Positions 57,288 to 64,000 of a stretch of 64,000 nucleotides of DNA are shown here, in pieces. The position numbers and the translations under genes were made by a program. Below the pieces are notes generated by a model. It searched no databases and was not told where the DNA came from. It was given only the letters and a program-made list of their open reading frames with translations. The first letter of the stretch is position 1. Every line of letters begins with the position of its first letter. Source of the stretch: Niastella soli (GTDB taxonomy: Bacteria; Bacteroidota; Bacteroidia; Chitinophagales; Chitinophagaceae); the NCBI RefSeq assembly GCF_017742245.1, contig NZ_JAGHKO010000001.1:2013061-2077060 (forward strand). Direction: 5' to 3'.

Positions 57288-58001
57288 ATGAATATTTTGG
57301 GTATGAAATTATCAGTTCCTTTTTTGGGGTTGCTTTTTTTGTTGTCAGGTTTTGTAAGTAAGGCCCAGGATGCCAATGACCTCATAAAAAAGGTAAAGGA
57401 TAAGCTGGCACTGGTAAATGATTACCAGGCCGAGGGAGTGATGAAAACGGATGTGGCGTTTATGAAAGTGCCTGAATCGAAAGTGACCATCTTCTATAAA
57501 AAGCCCGATAAATTCAAGATCAAAAAGCAGGATGGTATTTCCATTGTGCCCAAGGGCGGCGGTAATATTAACCTGGCTGCTTTATTTGAAGGAAATAACT
57601 ATACGGCCGTACCGGCCGGGAAGGGTACCGTTAATAATGAACCGGTCACAATTGTGAAGTTATTGCCATTGGATGAAAAAAGCGATGTGGTGGTTTCTAC
57701 CCTGTATATCGATGAGAAAGTAGCCCTGGTAAAAAAAGCCATCATTACTACCCGGGAAAACGGCACCTATGAAATGGAAATGCAATATGGCAAGTATGCC
57801 AGTAGCGGATTGCCCGATACCATCTCATTTTTATTTGCCACCAAGGATTACAAACTTCCAAAAGGCCTTGCTTTCGATTATGATGCAGGTGGGCAGCAGC
57901 CAAAGACTACAACGGCCACCGGCAATCAAAAAGGAAAAATTCAAATCTCCTACACCAGCTATACTATCAATAAAGGTTTAGCAAACGACGCTTTCAAATA
58001 A
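57288..58001 (+). CDS. LolA-like outer-membrane lipoprotein carrier family protein
   Basis: 237-residue protein with a signal peptide (LLFLLSGFVSKAQ). The mature part, a run of beta strands beginning with a helix (ANDLIKKVKDKLALVNDYQAEG), resembles LolA/LolB-fold proteins common in Bacteroidota (e.g. KVTIFYKKPDKFKIKKQDG). Two ATGs, 57288 and 57303, are both possible starts. It may shuttle lipoproteins, or only share the fold. Confidence 0.75.
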   Translation: MNILGMKLSVPFLGLLFLLSGFVSKAQDANDLIKKVKDKLALVNDYQAEGVMKTDVAFMKVPESKVTIFYKKPDKFKIKKQDGISIVPKGGGNINLAALFEGNNYTAVPAGKGTVNNEPVTIVKLLPLDEKSDVVVSTLYIDEKVALVKKAIITTRENGTYEMEMQYGKYASSGLPDTISFLFATKDYKLPKGLAFDYDAGGQQPKTTTATGNQKGKIQISYTSYTINKGLANDAFK

Positions 58002-58617
58002 CGCAGCAACATGGATGGCTTAGGCGTGTATTGATCTATATCAAATAATCTATATTTTATAAAATTCAGTTGGGTGATAATCAGCCAATTGATGAATAGG
58101 TATATCTCTTTAATACAATTTAAGAGAAATAATATATTCGTCATGTGCGTTATACATGCGCATTTAATTGTTGCAAGTACCTGAAAACTGAAAACATGTC
58201 TTTATTCCTGCGTTTTTTCAAATTTAGATTTACCTACCGGTTGCTTTTATCTGTTGAGCAAGAATGTCATTTTGATAAAGAACGTGAAATACTAGTTGTT
58301 AAAGACAACAGGTACCAGGTGGCGCTTCAGAAAATATAACAATAATAAGCCTTTCTTTTACTACTCACGGCAACGTGGGGGATATCCTGTATTTGGCATG
58401 ATAGCATATATGTCACTGTATAAAGATTTTTCTTGAACCTTAACTTATGCGTCGGTTGCTCTGATGTGTAACCTTGTTTAGTAAACCTTAGCTTGTGCTT
58501 TTGCATGGAATGGTTGCCCTTGAAAGCAACCCATTTCGTAAACCTTAGCCTATATTTTTTGAATTAAAAAGTTGTAAGACTGGCATCTTATTTCTTAAAC
58601 CTTAGCCTACTTGTCCT
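58002..58617. other. Intergenic region with AACCTTAGC direct repeats
   Basis: No convincing gene; a frame at 58145-58339 (64 codons) is probably chance. It holds four AACCTTA(A/G)C motifs (see separate entry) and ends at the pdxA terminator. Confidence 0.5.
58436..58608 (+). repeat. Four AACCTTAGC-type direct repeats
   Basis: AACCTTA at 58436, 58484, 58541 and 58598; spacings are 48, 57 and 57 bases. The last three copies read TAAACCTTAGC (the second GTAAACCTTAGCTTG). The sequence between copies differs, so it is not a CRISPR array. Confidence 0.6.
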
Positions 58618-58657
58618 ATCAAAATAAAAAATCCTCCCGACTTGTTGGGAGGATTTT
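58618..58657 (-). terminator. Terminator of pdxA
   Basis: Stem AAAATCCTCCC / GGGAGGATTTT with an 8-base loop; on the minus strand a T-rich tract (TTTATTTTG) follows. It lies 21 bases past the pdxA stop codon. Confidence 0.85.
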
Positions 58658-58677
58658 GCTTTATATAATAGGATTGA

Positions 58678-59778
58678 TTATTCGTTGTTGGGATCTTCTT
58701 CAATCTTTTCATCTTCCACATTGGCCAGTATCGCCGGTGTTACTTTCTTCACCGGGTTGCGATGATTCTCAACATAGCTATTGCGGCGCTCGATTATATC
58801 GATACATTCAAAAATAGCAGTTAAGAAAGAGGTGTGGTCGGCCTTGTTCTTACCTGCAATATCAAAGGCTGTACCGTGGTCGGGTGATGTACGAACAGCA
58901 GGCAGACCGGCTGTGAAATTCACGCCTTCACCAATGGCCAGTGATTTAAAGGGTATCAGACCCTGGTCGTGGTACATAGCTAATACGGCATCGAACTTTT
59001 CATACTGGTGGCGGGCGAAAAATGCATCAGCACTGTAAGGGCCCATTGCCAGCATAAAATGACGGGCATCTTTAATAGCAGGTTTAATGATCTCTTCTTC
59101 TTCCCGGCCAATCAGGCCTTCGTCGCCGGCATGAGGATTCAGCCCCAGCACTGCAACCTTGGGTTTATCAATACCAAAATCTTTTATCAGCGAATTATTG
59201 ATAATGCTGAGTTTTGACAGAATGTTATCGCGTGTTACGTGTTTAGCGGCTTCGCTGATGGGTACGTGCTCACTTAACAAACCAACCCTGAACGATCCTG
59301 CCACCATCAGCATGGCCACGTCCTGTACCCCGAAAATGTGTTTCAGATAAGGTGTATGGCCGGTGTAATTGAATTCGTTGCTATGGGTGTTCTTTTTATG
59401 AATGGGGGCCGTTACCAGTCCATGGATCTTGCCCTCCTTTAGCGCCTGTACCGCCATGGTGAGCGATTTAATGGCGTATTTGCCGCCTATATCAGATAAC
59501 TGTCCGGGGGTAATACCCACTTCTTCTTCCCAGCAGTTGAAAATATTGATCTGTTTTAAGTTAACGCGGGTCAGTTCCTTAATGCTTTGATAGCTGAAAT
59601 TGATGTCGGGTACTGATTTGCGATAAAAATTGATCACTTTATTGGAGGCGAAAATTACGGGTGTGCATAGTTCGAGCAGGCGGTGATCGTTGAGGGTTTT
59701 TATAACCAGTTCTGCCCCAATCCCGTTCAAATCGCCGATCGAAATGCCTATTATAGGTTTTTGTTGTTGTGCGTTCAT
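58678..59778 (-). CDS. pdxA: 4-hydroxythreonine-4-phosphate dehydrogenase
   Basis: 366-residue enzyme of vitamin B6 synthesis that oxidises 4-phosphohydroxy-L-threonine. The N-terminal ISIGDLNGIGAE stretch, the metal ligand His and the signature MYHDQGLIPFK are visible, along with DHGTAFD near the C-terminus. A short tail (NVEDEKIEEDPNNE) is extra. The start MNAQQQKP is an ATG. Transcribed alone; no neighbour suggests an operon with other pdx genes. Confidence 0.95.
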   Translation of the reverse strand: MNAQQQKPIIGISIGDLNGIGAELVIKTLNDHRLLELCTPVIFASNKVINFYRKSVPDINFSYQSIKELTRVNLKQINIFNCWEEEVGITPGQLSDIGGKYAIKSLTMAVQALKEGKIHGLVTAPIHKKNTHSNEFNYTGHTPYLKHIFGVQDVAMLMVAGSFRVGLLSEHVPISEAAKHVTRDNILSKLSIINNSLIKDFGIDKPKVAVLGLNPHAGDEGLIGREEEEIIKPAIKDARHFMLAMGPYSADAFFARHQYEKFDAVLAMYHDQGLIPFKSLAIGEGVNFTAGLPAVRTSPDHGTAFDIAGKNKADHTSFLTAIFECIDIIERRNSYVENHRNPVKKVTPAILANVEDEKIEEDPNNE

Positions 59779-60235
59779 TGTGAGTTTACTATTGAAGCGG
59801 CTAATTTACGATATAATGTTCAAGGTGTAAGTTTTAAGCTAAAAGCGCCCATTTTAGGCCGCACCACCTTTTTGAGGCTCGAAATAAGGGCTTTCCCGTA
59901 CGTTATGGGGGAGGGAAAGCAATTAGTGCGAAATACTGCGAAGTATTTATCCTATTTTATTGTTATAGAATGTTTTATAACTTGGATGCCCGCCTGGGGA
60001 ACTCCATTGTGTGTGAATAATGGAGACCGGCGCTCTGAGAAGCAGTAACAGGGAATTTGAGTAACCGAGATGTGTTCTGACTACGTTATTCGTGTAGGTA
60101 TGATCGTTTATCGTTGGTATTAAAATAATTCAATATAGTCGGGTCTATCCGTTATTGGTAAGTGTTTAATTTAGATTGACTGTACCAATAAAATTTTGAA
60201 CGGCTCGTTTATAGTTTGCCCTTGAATCCGTATTT
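59779..60235. other. 457-bp intergenic region, nothing recognised
   Basis: Divergent spacer between pdxA and a small secreted protein. No TAnnTTTG match with usual spacing was found; a plus-strand frame over the pdxA start looks like a shadow. Confidence 0.5.
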
Positions 60236-60670
60236 ATGAAAAGCACCCTATTGGCTGTGTTGGTTATATCATTGAGTTATTATGATATGCAGGCACAGAG
60301 CATTGCCCCAGCCTCACCAGGTTATATAAAATACCAGGAAGCAATTCCCAAGCATTCTTTTTATAAAAGGATCAGGAAAACCAGCCCAATAAGGGATGGT
60401 GTTGGTACTATTAATAAGCTCACCAATGATATTTCGGCCATAAGTAAAATGGCAGATGGAACGGCCAGTACGGATAAACTGGCCTTTATACTGACAAATT
60501 CCCTGGAAAATTTTGACAGTGTTACCAGAACCGGCAAACCGGCGTTGCGTATAATACCTGTTGGTCAATATACGTATGCAGGATACGTGCAGTTATTGCT
60601 TACGAGGCAGATGGAGTTATTGTCAAAACCCAGACCAGTAACAGCAAAAAAATCAGGATGGTTATTATAA
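60236..60670 (+). CDS. Small secreted protein of unknown function
   Basis: 144-residue protein with a signal peptide (LLAVLVISLSYYDMQAQS, ending near residue 21). The rest is basic with alternating helix-like and loop segments and no recognised domain. It is followed 65 bases later by the rsmA upstream region. Expression and function are unknown. Confidence 0.6.
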   Translation: MKSTLLAVLVISLSYYDMQAQSIAPASPGYIKYQEAIPKHSFYKRIRKTSPIRDGVGTINKLTNDISAISKMADGTASTDKLAFILTNSLENFDSVTRTGKPALRIIPVGQYTYAGYVQLLLTRQMELLSKPRPVTAKKSGWLL

Positions 60671-60882
60671 GTTGACTAAGGTTTTAGTTTTAGTTTCATG
60701 CGGATCTAAAGAGGTACGGTTACATTCATTCTTGAATGATAGAACCCTACCTCTTTTATTTTACCCTTGCCCCTATGGGAAAAAGGCAATCGGCAATCCG
60801 CGACGCAGCCCGCTATCAACCTTTACAACGCTGTCACCCTATCAACCGACTTGTCGACCTGTTAACTCCGTCAACTTCTTCG

Positions 60883-60890
60883 TACCTTCG
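60883..60890 (+). promoter_or_regulatory. -7 element of rsmA
   Basis: TACCTTCG, one mismatch to TAnnTTTG, four bases before the GTG at 60895, which supports that start and suggests a nearly leaderless transcript. Confidence 0.4.
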
Positions 60891-60894
60891 CCCC

Positions 60895-61647
60895 GTGTAT
60901 ACACTAAAAAAATCGCTGGGGCAGCATTTTCTGAAAGATGAGAACATCTGCCATAAAATAGTGCAGGCGCTGCAGGAGCATCCATTTCAACGTCTGTTGG
61001 AAGTGGGACCAGGTGGTGGTGCTTTGACCAAATATTTATTGCAGTTGCCCAATATAGAATTTAAATGTGTGGAACTGGATGAAGAAAAGGTAAACTGGTT
61101 ATTGCAACAATACCCTGATTTGCAGTCAAAGATCATTCACCAGGACTTTCTTACCGTTGACCAACCGTATAGCGAACCTTTTACGGTGGTTGGCAATTTC
61201 CCCTATAATATTTCTTCCCAGATCTTATTCAAAGTATTGGAATGGAAAGGAAGCGTACAGGTGGTAGTTGGTATGTTCCAGAAAGAAGTAGCGCAACGGG
61301 TGGCAGCACGCGAAGGCAATAAGGTATACGGCATATTAAGTGTGCTGGTGCAGGCTTATTTTGATGTGGAGTATTTATTTGAAGTGAGTGAAAATGCATT
61401 TAACCCGCCACCCAAAGTAAAAAGCGCAGTGATCAGGTTAACGCCGAGGCAAAACATTCCAGATATGAAGAGTGAAAGATCATTTTTTGTATTGGTTAAA
61501 ACAGCTTTTAATCAGCGACGTAAAACATTGCGTAATGCGGTGAAGAGCCTTTATACCCCCGAAGCGTTACAAGACCCCATATTCGATAAAAGAGCTGAAC
61601 AATTAACCGTAAATGATTTTGCGCGGCTTACTTTTAGTATGAAATAG
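60895..61647 (+). CDS. rsmA: 16S rRNA adenine dimethyltransferase RsmA (KsgA)
   Basis: 250-residue methyltransferase that dimethylates two adjacent adenines near the 3' end of 16S rRNA. The front reads [15 protein letters not shown], then the SAM-binding [14 protein letters not shown], and [10 protein letters not shown] (the NxPY catalytic motif). The GTG at 60895 is chosen because it precedes the conserved start; a longer frame from 60736 adds 53 unrelated residues. Followed 20 bases later by a dehydrogenase gene on the same strand. Confidence 0.95.
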   Translation: MYTLKKSLGQHFLKDENICHKIVQALQEHPFQRLLEVGPGGGALTKYLLQLPNIEFKCVELDEEKVNWLLQQYPDLQSKIIHQDFLTVDQPYSEPFTVVGNFPYNISSQILFKVLEWKGSVQVVVGMFQKEVAQRVAAREGNKVYGILSVLVQAYFDVEYLFEVSENAFNPPPKVKSAVIRLTPRQNIPDMKSERSFFVLVKTAFNQRRKTLRNAVKSLYTPEALQDPIFDKRAEQLTVNDFARLTFSMK

Positions 61648-61667
61648 ACCCAACAACGAGGATAAGA

Positions 61668-62591
61668 ATGAAGAATGTAATAATCACAGCCAAAGTGCAC
61701 AACTGGCTGATTGAACACTTAGAGAAAAAAGGATTTACCGTTCAGTTTGTTCCTGCAGTTACTTATGAGGAGCTGTTGGAAACCATTCATGAAGCAGAAG
61801 GTTTAATTGTAACTACCCGTTTAAAGATTGATAAACCCATGCTTGACCGGGCAGAAAAATTAAAATGGATCGGCCGTTTGGGCAGTGGGATGGAACTGAT
61901 TGATGTAGCCTATGCGGAAAGCAAGGGTATACAATGCGTAAGCAGTCCTGAAGGCAACCGCAATGCCGTGGCAGAGCATGTGCTGGGGATGTTGCTGGGC
62001 CTGATGAATAAGATGAACAGCAGCATGCAGGAGATCAGGGAAGGCAAATGGATCCGAGATGCCAACCGGGGTATTGAGCTTACCGGAAAAACAGTTGGCA
62101 TTATAGGATTTGGTAATACCGGCGGCGCTTTTGCCAAATTGCTTTCCTCGTTCGATGTTACCATTCTGGCCTGCGATAAATATAAATTCGACTTTGCTAA
62201 AACTTTTGTACGGGAAGCCAACCTGGAGCAAATTGCCCGTTATGCCGATGTTGTGAGTATGCACCTGCCGTTGACAGAGGAAACATTTCATTACGCCAAT
62301 GATGCCTTTTTCAATGCCCTGGAACGTAAGCCATTTTTTTTGAATGCATCACGCGGTAAGGTTCAGGATACTGGAGCTATTATAAGGGCGCTTCAAAATG
62401 GTAAAATTGCCGGGGCCGGACTGGATGTGCTCGAAAATGAAAAACTGGAAACTTATACAGCTACCCAAAAAGCGGAGCTGGACTGGTTATTGCAACAGCC
62501 TAATGTGTTAATAACACCCCACACTGCGGGGTATAGTCATGAGGCCTTTCTTAAAATGGCTACCGTGGTGGTTGAGAAGCTTGGAATTTAA
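61668..62591 (+). CDS. D-2-hydroxyacid dehydrogenase, SerA-like
   Basis: 307-residue NAD-dependent dehydrogenase of the phosphoglycerate-dehydrogenase type. The Rossmann motif [11 protein letters not shown] is at about 145-155; the catalytic triad Arg (NASRGKV), Glu (DVLENE) and His ([10 protein letters not shown]) is complete. There is no ACT domain, so it is the short form. Serine synthesis is possible, but other 2-hydroxyacids cannot be excluded. Lies between rsmA and the greA leader. Confidence 0.87.
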   Translation: MKNVIITAKVHNWLIEHLEKKGFTVQFVPAVTYEELLETIHEAEGLIVTTRLKIDKPMLDRAEKLKWIGRLGSGMELIDVAYAESKGIQCVSSPEGNRNAVAEHVLGMLLGLMNKMNSSMQEIREGKWIRDANRGIELTGKTVGIIGFGNTGGAFAKLLSSFDVTILACDKYKFDFAKTFVREANLEQIARYADVVSMHLPLTEETFHYANDAFFNALERKPFFLNASRGKVQDTGAIIRALQNGKIAGAGLDVLENEKLETYTATQKAELDWLLQQPNVLITPHTAGYSHEAFLKMATVVVEKLGI

Positions 62592-62682
62592 AGGACATAA
62601 GGCCAGGGCCTTGCCACATGGGGGGCCAATATTTCCTATTAAAAAATAGAACCTGGGACCTTAATCATTCTGAAAAAAAGTT

Positions 62683-62786
62683 TATTTTTGTTTTATACAG
62701 TAGTGCAACGCTTCAGCCCTGAGGCGTTGTTCTTTTTTTCTATTTATAGCAGTAGAGCACCATTTGTTTAAAATAAGGAGGATAAT
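62683..62786 (+). promoter_or_regulatory. greA promoter and leader with SD site
   Basis: -7 TATTTTTG at 62683-62690 (full TAnnTTTG), then a hairpin plus T-run at 62706-62740, and AGGAGG at 62776-62781, five bases before the ATG. A Shine-Dalgarno of this strength is unusual in this window. Confidence 0.6.
62706..62740 (+). terminator. Terminator hairpin in the greA leader
   Basis: 11-base arms CAACGCTTCAG / CTGAGGCGTTG, pairing with one C/A mismatch, then TTCTTTTTTTC. It lies downstream of the greA -7 element and upstream of the start codon; it could also end the upstream dehydrogenase transcript. Confidence 0.75.
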
Positions 62787-63260
62787 ATGAGCAGTGTTTT
62801 ATACATAACAAAAGAAACGCTTGAGCAAATGAAAGAGGAGTTATTGCGTATGCGTACAGTTGATCGTCCGGCCGCAGCCAGGGCTATTGCTGAAGCACGT
62901 GAAAAAGGTGATTTGAAAGAAAATGCGGAGTATGATGCTGCGAAGGAAGCTCAGGGTATACTGGAAGCCAAAATAAAAAAGCTGGAAAGTGATATAGCCA
63001 GTGTGCGTATACTTGATACCGAAAATGTAGATACAAGTAAAGTATCTATACTTACCAAAGTGACCATCCTCAATCTTGCTACCAAGAAGAAGATCACCTA
63101 TACTATTGTTTCTGAAAAAGAAGCTGACCTGAAACAAGGAAAAATTTCCGTTACCTCTCCCATAGGTCAGGGCCTGCTTGGCAAAGTGGTAGGCGATGTG
63201 ACAGAAGTTACCGTGCCTGCCGGTGTTCTGAAATTTCAAATTGAAGAAATTACTGTTTAA
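62787..63260 (+). CDS. greA: Transcription elongation factor GreA
   Basis: 157-residue factor that rescues backtracked RNA polymerase. The N-terminal coiled coil carries the acidic tip region KGDLKENAEYDAAKE with the essential acidic residues, and the C-terminal FKBP-like domain ends SPIGQGLLGKVVGD. Length is standard. It has a clear AGGAGG site and a leader with a terminator hairpin. The HIT gene follows by 17 bases, so they share a transcript. Confidence 0.97.
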   Translation: MSSVLYITKETLEQMKEELLRMRTVDRPAAARAIAEAREKGDLKENAEYDAAKEAQGILEAKIKKLESDIASVRILDTENVDTSKVSILTKVTILNLATKKKITYTIVSEKEADLKQGKISVTSPIGQGLLGKVVGDVTEVTVPAGVLKFQIEEITV

Positions 63261-63277
63261 GCAAAATCTACCGGGCT

Positions 63278-63667
63278 ATGACTATTTTTTCTAAGATCAT
63301 TGCCGGTGACATCCCGGCTTATAAAATAGCAGAAGATGATCAGTTCTTCGCATTCCTCGATATATTTCCATTGGTAGAAGGCCATGTGCTGGTGGTGCCA
63401 AAGCTGGAAATAGATAAGTTTTTTGATGTGCCCGACGATTACCTGAGCCGGATACTGGTGTTTTCCAAACCCATTGCAAAGGCTATTGAAAAGGCGTTCC
63501 CCTGTAACCGCGTAGGGCTCGCCGTGGTGGGGCTTGAAGTGCCGCATGCCCATTTACATCTGGTGCCTATTAATGGGATTGATGATCTGAATTTTACCAG
63601 GGGAAAATTGAAACTCTCACCTGAACAGTTAAAAGCTGCACAAGAAAAAATACTGGCTAATTTGTAA
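63278..63667 (+). CDS. HIT-family nucleotide hydrolase
   Basis: 129-residue histidine-triad protein. The catalytic motif HAHLHLVPI is near residue 90-98, and the N-terminal MTIFSKIIAGDIPAYKI stretch is the family start. Such proteins hydrolyse AMP derivatives (for example adenosine phosphoramidates). It is co-transcribed with greA (17-base gap), a common Bacteroidota arrangement. Confidence 0.94.
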   Translation: MTIFSKIIAGDIPAYKIAEDDQFFAFLDIFPLVEGHVLVVPKLEIDKFFDVPDDYLSRILVFSKPIAKAIEKAFPCNRVGLAVVGLEVPHAHLHLVPINGIDDLNFTRGKLKLSPEQLKAAQEKILANL

Positions 63668-63731
63668 GAAGCTGGCAAGCCGCCTGGGTCAAGGGTACGG
63701 CGGACAAATAGGCAATGGGCAATGAATTTTT

Positions 63732-63772
63732 GGCGGCGCAAGACAGTTATTAGACTCAACAGTCGCGAGTCC
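63732..63772. repeat. Dispersed repeat, copy 2
   Basis: GGCGGCGCAAG...CAGTCGCGAGTCC; shares both ends with the copy at 26538-26575. Intergenic, between the HIT and ruvC genes. Confidence 0.5.
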
Positions 63773-63784
63773 ACTCACCACTCA

Positions 63785-64000
63785 CTATTTCAGCTGTATC
63801 CTATCCGGATTCTTAGCTATAAAGTCTTCCCAACCCTTTAGTTTTTTACCCGCTGTTTTAAGCATGGGATTATCCTGAAAGTGATGACAAACTGCCACTG
63901 CCAGGGCATCGGAAGCATCCAGGTATTTAATATCGGTATTATGTTGAATGTTTAAAATGCGCTGCAGCATTTGCCATACCTGATCTTTTCCCGCATTGCC
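63785..64000 (-). CDS. ruvC: RuvC Holliday-junction resolvase (N-terminus missing)
   Basis: C-terminal 71 residues of RuvC; the frame is open to the window end. The segment GKDQVWQMLQRILNI and the acidic-site motif DASDALAVAVCHH are characteristic of the RuvC C-terminal region. RuvC cuts Holliday junctions with RuvAB. The gene extends beyond base 64000 on the minus strand. Confidence 0.9.
   Translation of the reverse strand, partial: GNAGKDQVWQMLQRILNIQHNTDIKYLDASDALAVAVCHHFQDNPMLKTAGKKLKGWEDFIAKNPDRIQLK

Noticed and set aside
58145-58339. 64-codon frame (GTG start; ATG at 58196)
   Set aside because: Short, basic, aromatic-rich, with no promoter or family. Cannot be excluded but not supported.
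58436-58608. Possible CRISPR array
   Set aside because: Repeats are only 7-11 bases, spacing is uneven (48, 57, 57) and there are no cas genes.
59683-60048. 121-codon frame over the pdxA start
   Set aside because: Half of it is antisense to pdxA and the rest is non-conserved spacer.
60736-60894. N-terminal extension of RsmA
   Set aside because: The extra 53 residues are not family-like, and the predicted -7 element lies just before the internal GTG.

Overview
The window is a contiguous piece of a Bacteroidota chromosome, most likely from the Chitinophagaceae (Niastella/Chitinophaga type). The evidence is type IX secretion (T9SS) cargo with C-terminal sorting domains, TonB-dependent receptors with carboxypeptidase-regulatory-like N-termini, promoters of the Bacteroidota form TAnnTTTG, near absence of Shine-Dalgarno sites, and intergenic low-complexity repeats. 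No rRNA, tRNA, CRISPR array, transposase or prophage gene was seen.

Layout. 1-4.7 kb: cell-elongation operon mreC(partial)-mreD-mrdA-rodA, then a metallo-beta-lactamase-fold hydrolase. 5.6-7.9 kb (minus strand): ECF sigma factor, a membrane protein with seven GYF repeats (probable anti-sigma factor) and a Spy-like periplasmic protein. 8.1-12.0 kb: two small membrane proteins, a lone C-terminal transketolase half, galE and rmlA.

12.2-28.6 kb is a phosphate-starvation island: PiT transporter and DUF47 regulator, OprP-type porin, a TonB-dependent receptor, a surface lipoprotein, a transglutaminase-like protein, a metallophosphoesterase plus glycosyltransferase pair resembling PlcP/Agt lipid remodelling, a DUF5690 membrane protein, and a PhoR/PhoB-type two-component system. 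Three promoters here (receptor, lipoprotein, phosphoesterase-glycosyltransferase) carry direct repeats of TAAC/TAAT every 11 bp, ending exactly 14 bp before a TAnnTTTG-like -7 element. The porin/DUF47 intergenic region has two related arrays. The heptamer and period match PhoB/PhoP-type binding sites (TTAACA in Bacillus), so I propose a Bacteroidota Pho box and a local regulon. This is the main discovery candidate.

28.9-37.6 kb: a large periplasmic protein with a caspase-like His/Cys pair, an MsbA-like ABC exporter, and the ATP synthase cluster atpBEFHA, which lacks atpG and has a terminator-like hairpin after atpE. 37.6-49.5 kb: a 1.5-kb gene-poor stretch with three copies of a 66-nt terminator-ended repeat, three T9SS cargo proteins, and a receptor-2TM-TPR-membrane-HTH operon. 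49.9-64 kb: an ABC exporter pair, an orphan histidine kinase, Gfo/Idh/MocA, SUMF1 and hydroxypyruvate-isomerase-like proteins, a LolA-like protein, pdxA, rsmA, a SerA-like dehydrogenase, greA with a terminator in its leader, a HIT protein and the 3' end of ruvC.
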